A stretch of DNA of 64,000 nucleotides from UBA1672 sp965263215 (lineage in GTDB: Bacteria; Pseudomonadota; Alphaproteobacteria; Micavibrionales; Micavibrionaceae). Position numbers and translations under genes: made by a program. Below are positions 55,143 to 63,679 of this stretch, one piece after another; position 1 is the stretch's first letter, and each line of letters starts with the position of its first letter. Location: contig OZ253663.1 in assembly GCA_965263215.1 (NCBI GenBank), positions 1,736,001-1,800,000 on the forward strand, in the 5' to 3' direction. Under the pieces are notes generated by a model that searched no databases, was not told the origin of the DNA, and saw nothing but the letters and a program-made list of their open reading frames with translations.

Positions 55143-56781
55143 ATTTTTAATGATCTTCACATTCTTAGCCTCGATGGTTCTAAGTTTGCCAACGCATGCG
55201 CAGGACACAACGGATATAGACTACACTAAACTCGAATCTATCGGTTTATTGCATAATGAAGATTCAAACAGTCTGGGCGCCGGCCTTTACAGCCAAAGCA
55301 ATCGTTCAGCAACAGTTTTTCTTTTGAAAAACATAAACCGTACATCATGGATCAGCCTTCAAAATACGGTTAAGAACCTGCTTATAACCTCCGCGGATAG
55401 CGCGGCAATCAATAACGACATTGATATCAAGGAAGGGCACGATTTATTAACGCTACGCATTACTGCTCTACTTCGTATGGGATATAATAAAGAAGCGTTC
55501 GAGCTCTATACAAAAACATCTGACCTATCACTCAATGAACCGCTGATAAGGGCGGGCATTTTCAGCATGCTGCTCAATAAGCAAAAAGCTTTAGCATGTC
55601 TGGAGATCAAAACGTCATTAGATAAATATCGAAACATTGATTTTTGGAAAGAATTGAACGCCTATTGCACGCTCTCGCTGTCCAAGGATTCCCTCCCTGA
55701 ATACCAAACCATTATTGATCAGTCTGAAAACAAAATACTTAAATCTATTTTAGAGAATAAAGATTTTCGTTTTGAATATGATATAAAATCTTTTGCCGCA
55801 CTCAGCTTTTTAGAGCGCGCCATCCTCACTGCAGAAGATCGCATTATATTACCACGTAGCAGTAATGTGCCTTTCCAACACATCCATCCACAGCATACAG
55901 CCGCATTATTACAACAAACTCACATAAGTGAGGATACCAAAGCTCTTCTCAGTCTGAACGCTGTTGAAAATGGTGTTCAGAGTATTGAGTTTTTATCAGC
56001 TTTGTATGAGAACATTCTTGATAAATATAAACACAACCCGCCAAAAGGTAATGATTGGTATCAACTGGCTGTTCTGTATGATGAAACGAAGGCAGGCTGG
56101 ATACCTAAAAAACGTAAAGATAAAATCGCCGAAGCTTTTACCATTGCCTATAAATACAATGATATCACACTACTTCCCTTTCTTCCTGCTATTCAGAGCA
56201 TGGATATCGGCGAAGACCTGTCACTCAGTCACGCCGTGCGTGCGACGAAGCTTTTTTTATACAGTGATGATTCACCGCCGGAAGATTGGTTAGAGCAATT
56301 AACCGACGCCAAATATGAGAATCAAAGCGCAGAAAAAATGCGCTTGCAACTCATCACCGCACTCAGTCTTATGGTAAAGACCAAAGATGCTGAATTGCAA
56401 GAAAAGGCACAGAAAAGCCTTAAAACATACCTTGCCTCTGATCAGAAAACTGCCGCTTTGAAAAATATTATAGAAAATATTGACAGCACGCAGAATAATG
56501 GTGATAAAGTGCGCTACATAGATACAAATGGTTTTGACTTGGTCTGGAATAACAGGTATACAATGCCACCCTATGTTATTTTAAAGGCATTGGATCAGTC
56601 GAGTAAAAATCAAGACATAAGTGTATCTTTGTTGTTGTCTGCGTATACCTTAAGCAAGATAGGCAACGAAGATGTTTATGCCGGAATTTTAGGCGATATT
56701 GTTATTGCTCTTGATGACTTGGGTTTTAAACAATTATCACATCGGATTATAGCTCAGGCTATTTTGAAGATAGAAAACTAA
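55135..56781 (+). CDS. Exported helical-repeat protein of unknown function
   Basis: 548 residues from the ATG at 55135, which gives a clean signal peptide ending THAQ; the frame upstream is not supported. The mature protein is almost wholly helical, with degenerate TPR-like hairpins such as NKEAFELYTKTSDLSLNEPL, and few cysteines. Two hydrophilic linkers are visible, near 390 and 470. It overlaps the small membrane gene upstream by eight bases and ends 11 bases before xerD, so a three-gene transcript is likely. Periplasmic or surface location follows from the signal peptide. Confidence 0.8.
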   Translation: MNKFLMIFTFLASMVLSLPTHAQDTTDIDYTKLESIGLLHNEDSNSLGAGLYSQSNRSATVFLLKNINRTSWISLQNTVKNLLITSADSAAINNDIDIKEGHDLLTLRITALLRMGYNKEAFELYTKTSDLSLNEPLIRAGIFSMLLNKQKALACLEIKTSLDKYRNIDFWKELNAYCTLSLSKDSLPEYQTIIDQSENKILKSILENKDFRFEYDIKSFAALSFLERAILTAEDRIILPRSSNVPFQHIHPQHTAALLQQTHISEDTKALLSLNAVENGVQSIEFLSALYENILDKYKHNPPKGNDWYQLAVLYDETKAGWIPKKRKDKIAEAFTIAYKYNDITLLPFLPAIQSMDIGEDLSLSHAVRATKLFLYSDDSPPEDWLEQLTDAKYENQSAEKMRLQLITALSLMVKTKDAELQEKAQKSLKTYLASDQKTAALKNIIENIDSTQNNGDKVRYIDTNGFDLVWNNRYTMPPYVILKALDQSSKNQDISVSLLLSAYTLSKIGNEDVYAGILGDIVIALDDLGFKQLSHRIIAQAILKIEN

Positions 56782-56792
56782 AGGAGATAAAA

Positions 56793-57785
56793 ATGGCAAG
56801 ACCTGGCCGCCCGGCAATGCCGAAACCAGACCTGCACCCGCAAGTTGATGCATTCCTTGATATGCTTACAACTGAGCGTGGCGCGGCGATGAATACACGC
56901 CAAGCTTATTGGCGTGATCTGGCGGATGTCAGTTTGTTCCTTAGAAACAACAAAAATGTAGAAATTGACCAAGCCACGACAGCAAACTTGAAGGCCTACC
57001 TTCAAGACCTTGGTCAAAAGTCGAATACAAAAGGCCCGAATAAAGGAAAGATTGCAGTGCGCACAGTTGCACGCCGCCTTTCAGCCTTACGTCAATTTTA
57101 TCGCTACCTTGTGTCGGAAGGTCTTCGTGAAGATGATCCGACATCAACAATCGAAAGCCCTAAACAAGGTCGTACTTTGCCCAAAACACTATCAGAGGCC
57201 GAAGTTACAAACCTGATCAAAACAGCCGGTGAGAAAGATACGGCTGAAGGCACAAGGCTCGTTTGTCTTATCGAAATGCTTTACGCAACAGGCTTACGTG
57301 TTTCAGAACTTGTCGGGCTCCCCCTTTCCGCAATCGGTAAAGGCACGGATCACCTTATTGTTGAAGGTAAAGCGGGCCGTGAGCGTATGGTACCGTTATC
57401 AACGCCTGCACAAAACGCATTAAAAGACTACTTAGAAGTGCGCAAACAGCATATTGGTGAAAACGACACATCCAATCAGGATCAATGGTTGTTTCCGTCC
57501 AAAACATCAGTCAGCGGTCACTTGACCAGACAGCGTTTTGCACAACTTTTGAAAGATCTTGCAAAAGAAGCTAAAATCGATGACGGGCGCGTTAGCCCCC
57601 ATGTATTAAGGCACGCTTTTGCAACGCACCTTCTCAGCAATGGCGCCGATTTACGCTCCGTGCAGAAGATGCTGGGACATGCAGATATCGCAACAACGCA
57701 GATATACACGCATATACTTGGTGAAGATGTTAAAAAGACGGTAGAGGAAAAACACCCTCTCGCAAAAACCGGTGAAAAGAAGTAA
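56793..57785 (+). CDS. xerD: Tyrosine recombinase XerD-like
   Basis: 330 residues. The N-terminal SAM-like core-binding domain (about 10-105) precedes the catalytic domain with Arg in ATGLRVSELVG (about 166-176), a Lys in VEGKAGRERMVP, HxxR in SPHVLRHAFATHLL, and LGHADIATTQIYTHI with the tyrosine nucleophile. XerD acts with XerC at dif to resolve chromosome dimers. An AAAGGAG site precedes the ATG. The linker VGQKSNTKGPNKGKI-type insertion near residue 70 (basic, Gly/Lys-rich) is longer than in E. coli XerD. XerC versus XerD identity rests on neighbours and length. Confidence 0.9.
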   Translation: MARPGRPAMPKPDLHPQVDAFLDMLTTERGAAMNTRQAYWRDLADVSLFLRNNKNVEIDQATTANLKAYLQDLGQKSNTKGPNKGKIAVRTVARRLSALRQFYRYLVSEGLREDDPTSTIESPKQGRTLPKTLSEAEVTNLIKTAGEKDTAEGTRLVCLIEMLYATGLRVSELVGLPLSAIGKGTDHLIVEGKAGRERMVPLSTPAQNALKDYLEVRKQHIGENDTSNQDQWLFPSKTSVSGHLTRQRFAQLLKDLAKEAKIDDGRVSPHVLRHAFATHLLSNGADLRSVQKMLGHADIATTQIYTHILGEDVKKTVEEKHPLAKTGEKK

Positions 57786-57801
57786 AACATCTTAGTGATA
57801 G

Positions 57802-57825
57802 GCGGCTATGTTAATAACCGCTTTT
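57802..57825 (+). terminator. Rho-independent terminator after xerD
   Basis: GCGG-TAT, loop GTTA, ATA-CCGC with one mismatch is followed by TTTT. It separates xerD from accA. Confidence 0.75.
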
Positions 57826-57862
57826 CGCATACAAATATTTGGTTAGGGTATTAGTAGGTACT

Positions 57863-58810
57863 ATGAGTCAGCTTGATTTTGAAAAGCCAATTCTTGAACT
57901 TGAAGGCAAAATTGCCGAACTTCGGCATGTGAACAGTGATGCCGAAGTGAATATTGCTGACGAAATTTCCCGTATGCAAACCAAGGCCAATAAACTCCTT
58001 GTCCAAACCTACAGCAAACTGACATCTGCGCAAAAGGTACAGGTCGCACGTCAACAAATGCGTCCGCGTACATTGGATTACATCAGAACAATGATTGATG
58101 ATTTCATTCCATTGGCGGGTGATCGCAACTTTGCAGAAGATCATGCGCTTGTCGGTGGATTGGGTCGTTTCCGCGGGCAATCCTGTATCATTATGGGACA
58201 TGAAAAAGGCTTCGATACAGAAAGTCGTATCAGACGCAATTTCGGCATGGTTCGCCCGGAAGGATATCGTAAGGCGCAGCGCCTTATGAACATGGCCAGC
58301 CAATTTCAAATCCCTGTTATTACCTTGATTGATACCGCCGGTGCATATCCGGGTGTTGGCGCGGAAGAACGCGGACAATCAGAAGCGATTGCCAAATCCA
58401 TTGAATCTTGCCTAAGAGCCGATGTCCCTATTATATCGGTTGTTATCGGTGAAGGTGGATCAGGCGGTGCGATTGCAATCGCCGTGGCAGACAAAGTCTA
58501 CATGCTGGAACATTCAATATATTCCGTTATTTCACCCGAAGGCTGCGCATCCATTTTATGGCGTGATGGCGAATACGCGAAAGAAGCGGCCGCTGCGCTT
58601 AAATTGACGGCTCAGGATCTGAAAGAATTAAAACTGATTGATGCCATTATTGCTGAACCCGTTGGTGGTGCACACCGCAATAAAGATGAAACAATTCAGA
58701 GCGTTGGCGATCAAATAGAAAAAGGTCTTCAGCAAATGATGCCTTGGGATGCTTCTGATATCATCCAAGCGCGCAGAAAAAAGTTTTTGAATTACGGGCG
58801 TAATCTTTAA
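57863..58810 (+). CDS. accA: Acetyl-CoA carboxylase carboxyltransferase subunit alpha
   Basis: The ATG at 57863 after TAGTAGG gives 315 residues starting MSQLDFEKPI, as in other AccA proteins; the frame upstream adds eight codons without support. ITLIDTAGAYPGVGAEERGQ (about 153-172) and GEGGSGGAIAIAVAD (about 200-214) are the oxyanion and carboxybiotin-binding blocks. With AccD it transfers carboxyl from biotin to acetyl-CoA, the first committed step of fatty acid synthesis. Confidence 0.97.
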   Translation: MSQLDFEKPILELEGKIAELRHVNSDAEVNIADEISRMQTKANKLLVQTYSKLTSAQKVQVARQQMRPRTLDYIRTMIDDFIPLAGDRNFAEDHALVGGLGRFRGQSCIIMGHEKGFDTESRIRRNFGMVRPEGYRKAQRLMNMASQFQIPVITLIDTAGAYPGVGAEERGQSEAIAKSIESCLRADVPIISVVIGEGGSGGAIAIAVADKVYMLEHSIYSVISPEGCASILWRDGEYAKEAAAALKLTAQDLKELKLIDAIIAEPVGGAHRNKDETIQSVGDQIEKGLQQMMPWDASDIIQARRKKFLNYGRNL

Positions 58811-58818
58811 AACTTCTG

Positions 58819-59217
58819 CTACAACGATTTTTTGCGTTTATTAGAAGACGGTTCAAAGAAAACCTGAAACTCTTCCGGAATACACGCTCTCTTTTTCATT
58901 ACATCGAAATCGCCATGACCTGCATTTTCATGCCCTTTTTCGGTCGACGCAGCCCTAAAATACAGGATCAAAAAAACGCGAATGGCCGCAGTTAAAGATG
59001 TACCCTGATCTTTGCGGGTATAAACCAAACCGCATATATCATGTATTGTGCACTTCTCACGATCCGCGATATCCTTGAGGGCAACCCACATTTCAGGCTC
59101 CAGACGGATGGATGTTCTACGATTAAAAATTGTAATATTACGGCTGACGAGTGAGCTCTGCCCTGCTTGATAACCAAAATCATTGGCACCGTCAGTTTTT
59201 GACGAATTATCTTTCAT
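58819..59217 (-). CDS. Ribbon-helix-helix domain protein
   Basis: 132 residues. RRTSIRLEPEMWVALKDIA (about 34-52) is the ribbon and first helix of a RHH_4-type DNA-binding domain, followed by helices to about 90 with GTSLTAAIRVFLILYFR. The family is alphaproteobacterial and may act as a dimeric repressor. The C-terminal 40 residues are charged with no further domain. A GGGGGT ribosome site precedes the ATG. It converges on accA with eight bases between. Confidence 0.82.
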   Translation of the reverse strand: MKDNSSKTDGANDFGYQAGQSSLVSRNITIFNRRTSIRLEPEMWVALKDIADREKCTIHDICGLVYTRKDQGTSLTAAIRVFLILYFRAASTEKGHENAGHGDFDVMKKRACIPEEFQVFFEPSSNKRKKSL

Positions 59218-59261
59218 TTTACCCCCACACGAGTAAAGTCCAAAATCTATAACACCGGCGT

Positions 59262-59273
59262 ATGCTATAGCAT
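59262..59273. promoter_or_regulatory. 12-bp palindrome upstream of the ribbon-helix-helix gene
   Basis: ATGCTATAGCAT is a perfect palindrome in the 88-base gap between the ribbon-helix-helix gene and bolA, 45 bases before the start of the former. A site for autoregulation is possible, but 12-bp palindromes are expected by chance several times per window. Confidence 0.3.
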
Positions 59274-59305
59274 TCGAAAAAAAAATGCAACCATGGGGTT
59301 TATAT

Positions 59306-59560
59306 TTATTTTATACGAACAGATAAGGCATGTATACTTTTCATCTCGTTTTCTAAAACAGAAAAAACCGAACGTTCCCTATCCACCCTACTCATATCAT
59401 CAAATCGTGCAGATGATATCGTCACAACAAAGTGGCTTTCGCCTGATCCGTCATCGCCACTATGCCCTTTATGTTTATAACTTTCATTTACAACTTCAAG
59501 ATACGTTGGGTTAAATGATTCTTGTAACTTTTTTTCAATTGATTTTTGCATGCCTGACAT
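59306..59560 (-). CDS. bolA: BolA family protein
   Basis: 84 residues. The class II KH-like BolA fold shows YLEVVNESYKHKGHSG (about 20-35) with the conserved His residues used for iron-sulfur cluster sharing with monothiol glutaredoxins, and SHFVVTISSARFDDMSRVDRER (start of helix 2). Bacterial BolA acts in Fe-S trafficking and morphology or stress responses. It is divergent from the J-domain gene, as in many alphaproteobacteria. Confidence 0.93.
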   Translation of the reverse strand: MSGMQKSIEKKLQESFNPTYLEVVNESYKHKGHSGDDGSGESHFVVTISSARFDDMSRVDRERSVFSVLENEMKSIHALSVRIK

Positions 59561-59583
59561 AGTGAATTCTTCTCATTTCTCTT

Positions 59584-59612
59584 TTGCCGATAATTGATAT
59601 TATCTGTATAAT
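59584..59612 (+). promoter_or_regulatory. Promoter of the J-domain gene, possibly nearly leaderless
   Basis: TTGCCG (59584-59589) and a perfect TATAAT (59607-59612) have a 17-bp spacer. Transcription would start near 59619, three bases before the ATG at 59622, leaving no room for a ribosome site. Confidence 0.5.
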
Positions 59613-59621
59613 GGAAACGTT

Positions 59622-60230
59622 ATGCCGAAAATAGTTTTAAAATATAAATCGCCGGAATTTGAGGACGATATACCAGAATCACAACTTGGCGCGTGTGATA
59701 TGCCGGGCTGTCCCGATCAAGGTGAACATAAGGCTCCCAAACATAGAGGGCTTAACGACTATTATTTCTTCTGTTTTGATCACATTAAAGAATATAACAA
59801 GGCATGGAATTTCTTTGAAGGTATGTCAAACAACGAAGTCCAAGACCACATGATGAGCAGCTTTTACGGCGACCGCCCGACATGGCGTGCAGATGTGTAC
59901 GACACCGAAAAACTTTATGAAGCGGTGCAAAACACATATTACTTCAGCGAAGAAGCCCCTAAAGAAGAAACATATCAACATCAAAAATCTGCGTTTGTCG
60001 GCGACACCAACACACCTGAATACGAAGCCATGGCCATTATGGGGCTTTCTCCACCTGTAACGCTTGAAGAAATCAAAAAGCAATATAAAAAGCTGGCTAA
60101 AAAATATCATCCTGATCTGAATAAAGATAATTCTGGTGCTGAAGAGCTTCTCAAGAAGATCAATATGGCCTATACAGTATTGAAGCTTGCGTTTCAGGAA
60201 TATTCAAATCTGGAAAAGCAAGACTCTTAA
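59622..60230 (+). CDS. J-domain protein (DnaJ family) with N-terminal Cys motif
   Basis: 202 residues. The C-terminal J domain (about 136-195) has the HPD motif at 163-165 within KKYHPDLNKDN and would stimulate an Hsp70. The N-terminal half has cysteines at 25, 30 and 51 with nearby His (CDMPGC and CFDH), a possible metal site. This architecture, next to bolA and cobS, is conserved in alphaproteobacteria; its client is not known to me. Confidence 0.88.
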   Translation: MPKIVLKYKSPEFEDDIPESQLGACDMPGCPDQGEHKAPKHRGLNDYYFFCFDHIKEYNKAWNFFEGMSNNEVQDHMMSSFYGDRPTWRADVYDTEKLYEAVQNTYYFSEEAPKEETYQHQKSAFVGDTNTPEYEAMAIMGLSPPVTLEEIKKQYKKLAKKYHPDLNKDNSGAEELLKKINMAYTVLKLAFQEYSNLEKQDS

Positions 60231-60266
60231 AAAAAAATTACGCACGGGTCACACAAACCAAAATTC

Positions 60267-61340
60267 ATGACAGAAGCACGAAATATGACAGATCATCTTG
60301 ATAAAGATAAAGAAGCTGAGCGCGGTATGTCGTTCAGCATTACACAAATCAAAGCCAAAGAGGGCAAATACACAAGCATTCCCGACACAAAATATAATGC
60401 AGGAAAAACATTCGGCATTGATTGTGATTGGGAAGTGCCCGGCTTTACGGAAGATACGGCCAATGTCCCTGACGTAGACCCCACATATAAATTCGACCCT
60501 GAAACCACAATGGCAATACTGGCAGGTTTTATGTATAACCGCCGCGTGATGATACAAGGCTATCACGGGACGGGTAAATCAACGCACATCGAACAAATTG
60601 CCGCGCGTCTAAACTGGCCTTGCGTTCGGATTAATCTGGACAGTCACGTAAGCCGTATCGACCTTATCGGTAAAGACACCATCGTTTTACAAGAAGGCAA
60701 ACAAATCACACAATGGAAAGAAGGCCTGCTTCCTTGGTCTATCCAAAACCCCGTTGCCCTTGTGTTTGATGAATATGATGCAGGGCGCCCTGATGTTATG
60801 TTCGTAATTCAACGTATTTTAGAAGCCGAGGGTAAACTAACCCTTCTTGATCAGAATCTTGTTATTCGACCGCACCCTGCATTCCGTTTATTTGCAACGA
60901 GCAACACGATTGGCTTAGGCGACACAACGGGTCTTTACCATGGAACGCAGCAGATCAACCAAGGTCAAATGGATAGATGGAATATTGTGACAACGCTCAA
61001 TTATCTGCCGCATGACAAAGAAGCCGAGATTGTCCTCGCCAAACTGCCTGAATTTTCAACGGATGAAGGCCAAGACACAATCAACAAAATGGTAACACTC
61101 GCCGATTTAACACGCGAAGGGTTTGTCAATGGTGATCTGTCAACACTCATGTCCCCCAGAACGGTTATTGCTTGGGCAGAAAATATGTTGATTTTTAATG
61201 ATAGAGAAACAGCATTCCGCGTTGCATTTTTAAACAAATGTGACGAAGCAGAGCGCCCGATTATTGCAGAATATTATCAGCGATGCTTTGGCATTGATTT
61301 ACCGCAAAGTGCCATCAAGAATATTGCTGTGCCTGATTGA
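60267..61340 (+). CDS. cobS: Cobaltochelatase CobS-like AAA+ ATPase
   Basis: 357 residues; a second ATG at 60285 is possible. Walker A GYHGTGKSTH lies at about 98-107 and Walker B ALVFDEYDAG at about 165-174; sensor residue region FATSNTIGLGD follows. CobS with CobT forms the ATPase part of aerobic cobaltochelatase, inserting cobalt in hydrogenobyrinic acid diamide. No cobN or other cobalamin genes are in the window, and CobST homologues occur in genomes without that pathway, so the chelatase role is not assured. Confidence 0.92.
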   Translation: MTEARNMTDHLDKDKEAERGMSFSITQIKAKEGKYTSIPDTKYNAGKTFGIDCDWEVPGFTEDTANVPDVDPTYKFDPETTMAILAGFMYNRRVMIQGYHGTGKSTHIEQIAARLNWPCVRINLDSHVSRIDLIGKDTIVLQEGKQITQWKEGLLPWSIQNPVALVFDEYDAGRPDVMFVIQRILEAEGKLTLLDQNLVIRPHPAFRLFATSNTIGLGDTTGLYHGTQQINQGQMDRWNIVTTLNYLPHDKEAEIVLAKLPEFSTDEGQDTINKMVTLADLTREGFVNGDLSTLMSPRTVIAWAENMLIFNDRETAFRVAFLNKCDEAERPIIAEYYQRCFGIDLPQSAIKNIAVPD

Positions 61341-61348
61341 TACAAAAT

Positions 61349-61714
61349 TTAGTCGTGACCGGGAATTCCGGTAAAACAATCAGGGTCCATAAACGCATTT
61401 TCACCATCGCAATTACCTAACAAGGTATTCACATCTATGCCTTGATCTTCGAGCGCACCCTTCAATTCATCCAAGCTGTCATAATCAGATATATTGATTC
61501 CATTCTCTTCTAGAATTTCGGCAACCTCTTGACTAACGCCCTTAATGATTCCGCTACCGGTTCGAACAGCACCGCGCCCTCCGGCTTCTGAACGCTCTTC
61601 AACCTCTTGAAGTCTCCGTTCGCGCTCTTCTTCATTGTCACCAAAACCGACATAAAGTCCGCCAACCACCACAATCGTGGCAAAAGCAGTTCCTAAAGTA
61701 CTACGAATTCCCAT
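61349..61714 (-). CDS. Small membrane-anchored protein between cobS and cobT
   Basis: 121 residues. A single N-terminal hydrophobic helix (about 7-24) is followed by a strongly charged coiled-coil-like stretch (EEERERRLQEVEERSE), then a helical C-terminal domain with ILEENGINISDYDSLDEL and a possible disulfide pair in GNCDGENAFMDPDC. An AAGGTGAT ribosome site precedes the ATG at 61714 by seven bases. It lies antisense in the gap between the usually adjacent cobS and cobT. No family recognised. Confidence 0.7.
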   Translation of the reverse strand: MGIRSTLGTAFATIVVVGGLYVGFGDNEEERERRLQEVEERSEAGGRGAVRTGSGIIKGVSQEVAEILEENGINISDYDSLDELKGALEDQGIDVNTLLGNCDGENAFMDPDCFTGIPGHD

Positions 61715-61833
61715 AGTGCATCACCTTTTTCTCTTATTATTACGTCACGTTTTATCACCAAAGTAATATTCGCGTCAAATCTGAATATTGACACTGTGCG
61801 CACTAAAAAAAATGAGATACCATCAAATACATC

Positions 61834-63678
61834 ATGACCACACAAGACACTGAACAGTTTAAAGTTAACACAACCTCCACCTTGCGGGCGATTGCACGCA
61901 AGAAGGATTTGGAGATCACCTATTCCGAATTGGAAATGCCAACAGGTGAAATCAAGAATCTTGATCGTCCGCGTATCCCGTCTCCTTCACCTGATATGCC
62001 TGAAGAAAAACGCGCTTTAATCAGGGGGTGTGCTGATACTTATGCCCTTAAAATTGCACATCATGATGAAGGCATTCACAACAGCAACGGCCAAAGCGAC
62101 CTTCGCGCACAAGCGGCTCTCGACGCTTTAGAGCAGGCACGTTGTGATTCCCTGGGCATCATTAGCATGGATGGCGTTGGTCATAATTTGAACGCCATTT
62201 TAGAGGCAAAATCAGTGCGGCGTGGTTATGCGGATATAAGAGAACGTGAAGATATCGCACTCGCAGATGCTTTGCACATTGTAGCCCGCAGCGAAATCAG
62301 CGGTATAGAGCCCCCCCCGTCCGCACAAAAAGCCTATGACCTTTGGCAACCATGGATCACAAAACAGTTAAAAAATACGGGATTTGAAGATCTGAAATCT
62401 GCCTTATCAGACCAAAAGGCCTTTGCAAAAATCGCATGTCAGTTTCTAACGCAATTTAATATCCCCGTAGATTCTGATGGCGACAGTGATCTGGAAAATC
62501 AAAATGAAAATAACCAAACATCAGACGATGCGGATCAAAAAGCCGAACAATCTGACGAGGATCATCAGGAAGAACAAGACACACAAGAACAGTCCGGCGC
62601 ATTAGGTGAACCGGAAGAAACCGATCAAACCGATGAGGGGTTTGATATGGACATGGATGACATCATGGATGATCTTGGATCAGAAGATATGATGGCCGAA
62701 GAATCCCTAGCGCCTCCTCCGGGGCGAGCGTCTGATTTTGGTGATTACATGCAAGGGTTCTATACCATCTACACGACATCATTTGATGAGGAAGTAAATG
62801 CGGAAGACCTCGCCGACCCGCCGGAGATGGAACGTTTGCGCGCACTTCTGGACCAACAGCTCAATAATTATCACAACATCATCACTAAGCTTGCCAATCG
62901 CCTGCAAAGAAAATTGATGGCCAAACAACGCCGCAGTTGGCAATTCGATCTGGAGGAAGGCGCGCTTGATGCGTCACGTCTCGCGCGGGTCATTGCCAAC
63001 CCCGATGTGCCCCTGACCTTCAAGCAGGAAAGGGAAACACCGTTCAAAGATACAATTGTATCCATATTGATTGATAATTCAGGCTCTATGCGCGGTCGCC
63101 CGATAGCGATTGCCGCGACGACGACGGATATTATCGCTCAAACGCTGGAACGCTGCGGCCTGAAAACGGAGATCCTCGGCTTTACCACGCGGGCATGGAA
63201 AGGCGGAAAATCACGGGAACTTTGGCTGGAAAACGGACGCCCTGATAAACCAGGTCGCCTAAATGACATTCGCCATATTATCTATAAGGATGCCAACGCC
63301 CCAACACGACGCGCCCGTAAAAACCTTGGCCTGATGCTCAAGGAAGGCATATTAAAGGAAAATATCGATGGCGAAGCACTGGTTTGGGCGTATAACCGCC
63401 TGTCTAAACGCCCCGAAGAGCGCAAAGTCCTGTTGGTGATTTCAGACGGCGCGCCTGTTGATGATTCAACCTTGTCGGTCAATCCTTCGAATATATTAGA
63501 AATGGACTTACGCAGCGTCATAAACTGGATTGAAGATAAATCAGTGGTAGAACTCACCGCGATTGGCATCGGCCATGACGTCACGCGTTATTATGAGCGG
63601 GCGATTACGATATCTGATGCCGACGGTTTAGCCGAAGCACTCACCAAACAGCTCAGTGATTTATTCGAGGATAAATAA
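61834..63678 (+). CDS. cobT: Cobaltochelatase CobT-like protein with VWA domain
   Basis: 614 residues. The N-terminal helical domain (about 1-210) is followed by an acidic Glu/Asp/Gln-rich linker (about 213-290) and a C-terminal von Willebrand A domain with the MIDAS motif DNSGSMRG near residue 413 and ISDGAPVDDSTL near 540. CobT binds CobS as the second chelatase chaperone subunit. A perfect TTGACA (61788-61793) lies upstream without a good -10 partner. The stop is one base before msrA. Confidence 0.94.
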   Translation: MTTQDTEQFKVNTTSTLRAIARKKDLEITYSELEMPTGEIKNLDRPRIPSPSPDMPEEKRALIRGCADTYALKIAHHDEGIHNSNGQSDLRAQAALDALEQARCDSLGIISMDGVGHNLNAILEAKSVRRGYADIREREDIALADALHIVARSEISGIEPPPSAQKAYDLWQPWITKQLKNTGFEDLKSALSDQKAFAKIACQFLTQFNIPVDSDGDSDLENQNENNQTSDDADQKAEQSDEDHQEEQDTQEQSGALGEPEETDQTDEGFDMDMDDIMDDLGSEDMMAEESLAPPPGRASDFGDYMQGFYTIYTTSFDEEVNAEDLADPPEMERLRALLDQQLNNYHNIITKLANRLQRKLMAKQRRSWQFDLEEGALDASRLARVIANPDVPLTFKQERETPFKDTIVSILIDNSGSMRGRPIAIAATTTDIIAQTLERCGLKTEILGFTTRAWKGGKSRELWLENGRPDKPGRLNDIRHIIYKDANAPTRRARKNLGLMLKEGILKENIDGEALVWAYNRLSKRPEERKVLLVISDGAPVDDSTLSVNPSNILEMDLRSVINWIEDKSVVELTAIGIGHDVTRYYERAITISDADGLAEALTKQLSDLFEDK

Positions 63679-63679
63679 A

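Noticed and set aside
57851..58378. 175-codon open frame antisense to accA
   Set aside because: It is fully contained in accA and has no recognisable motif.
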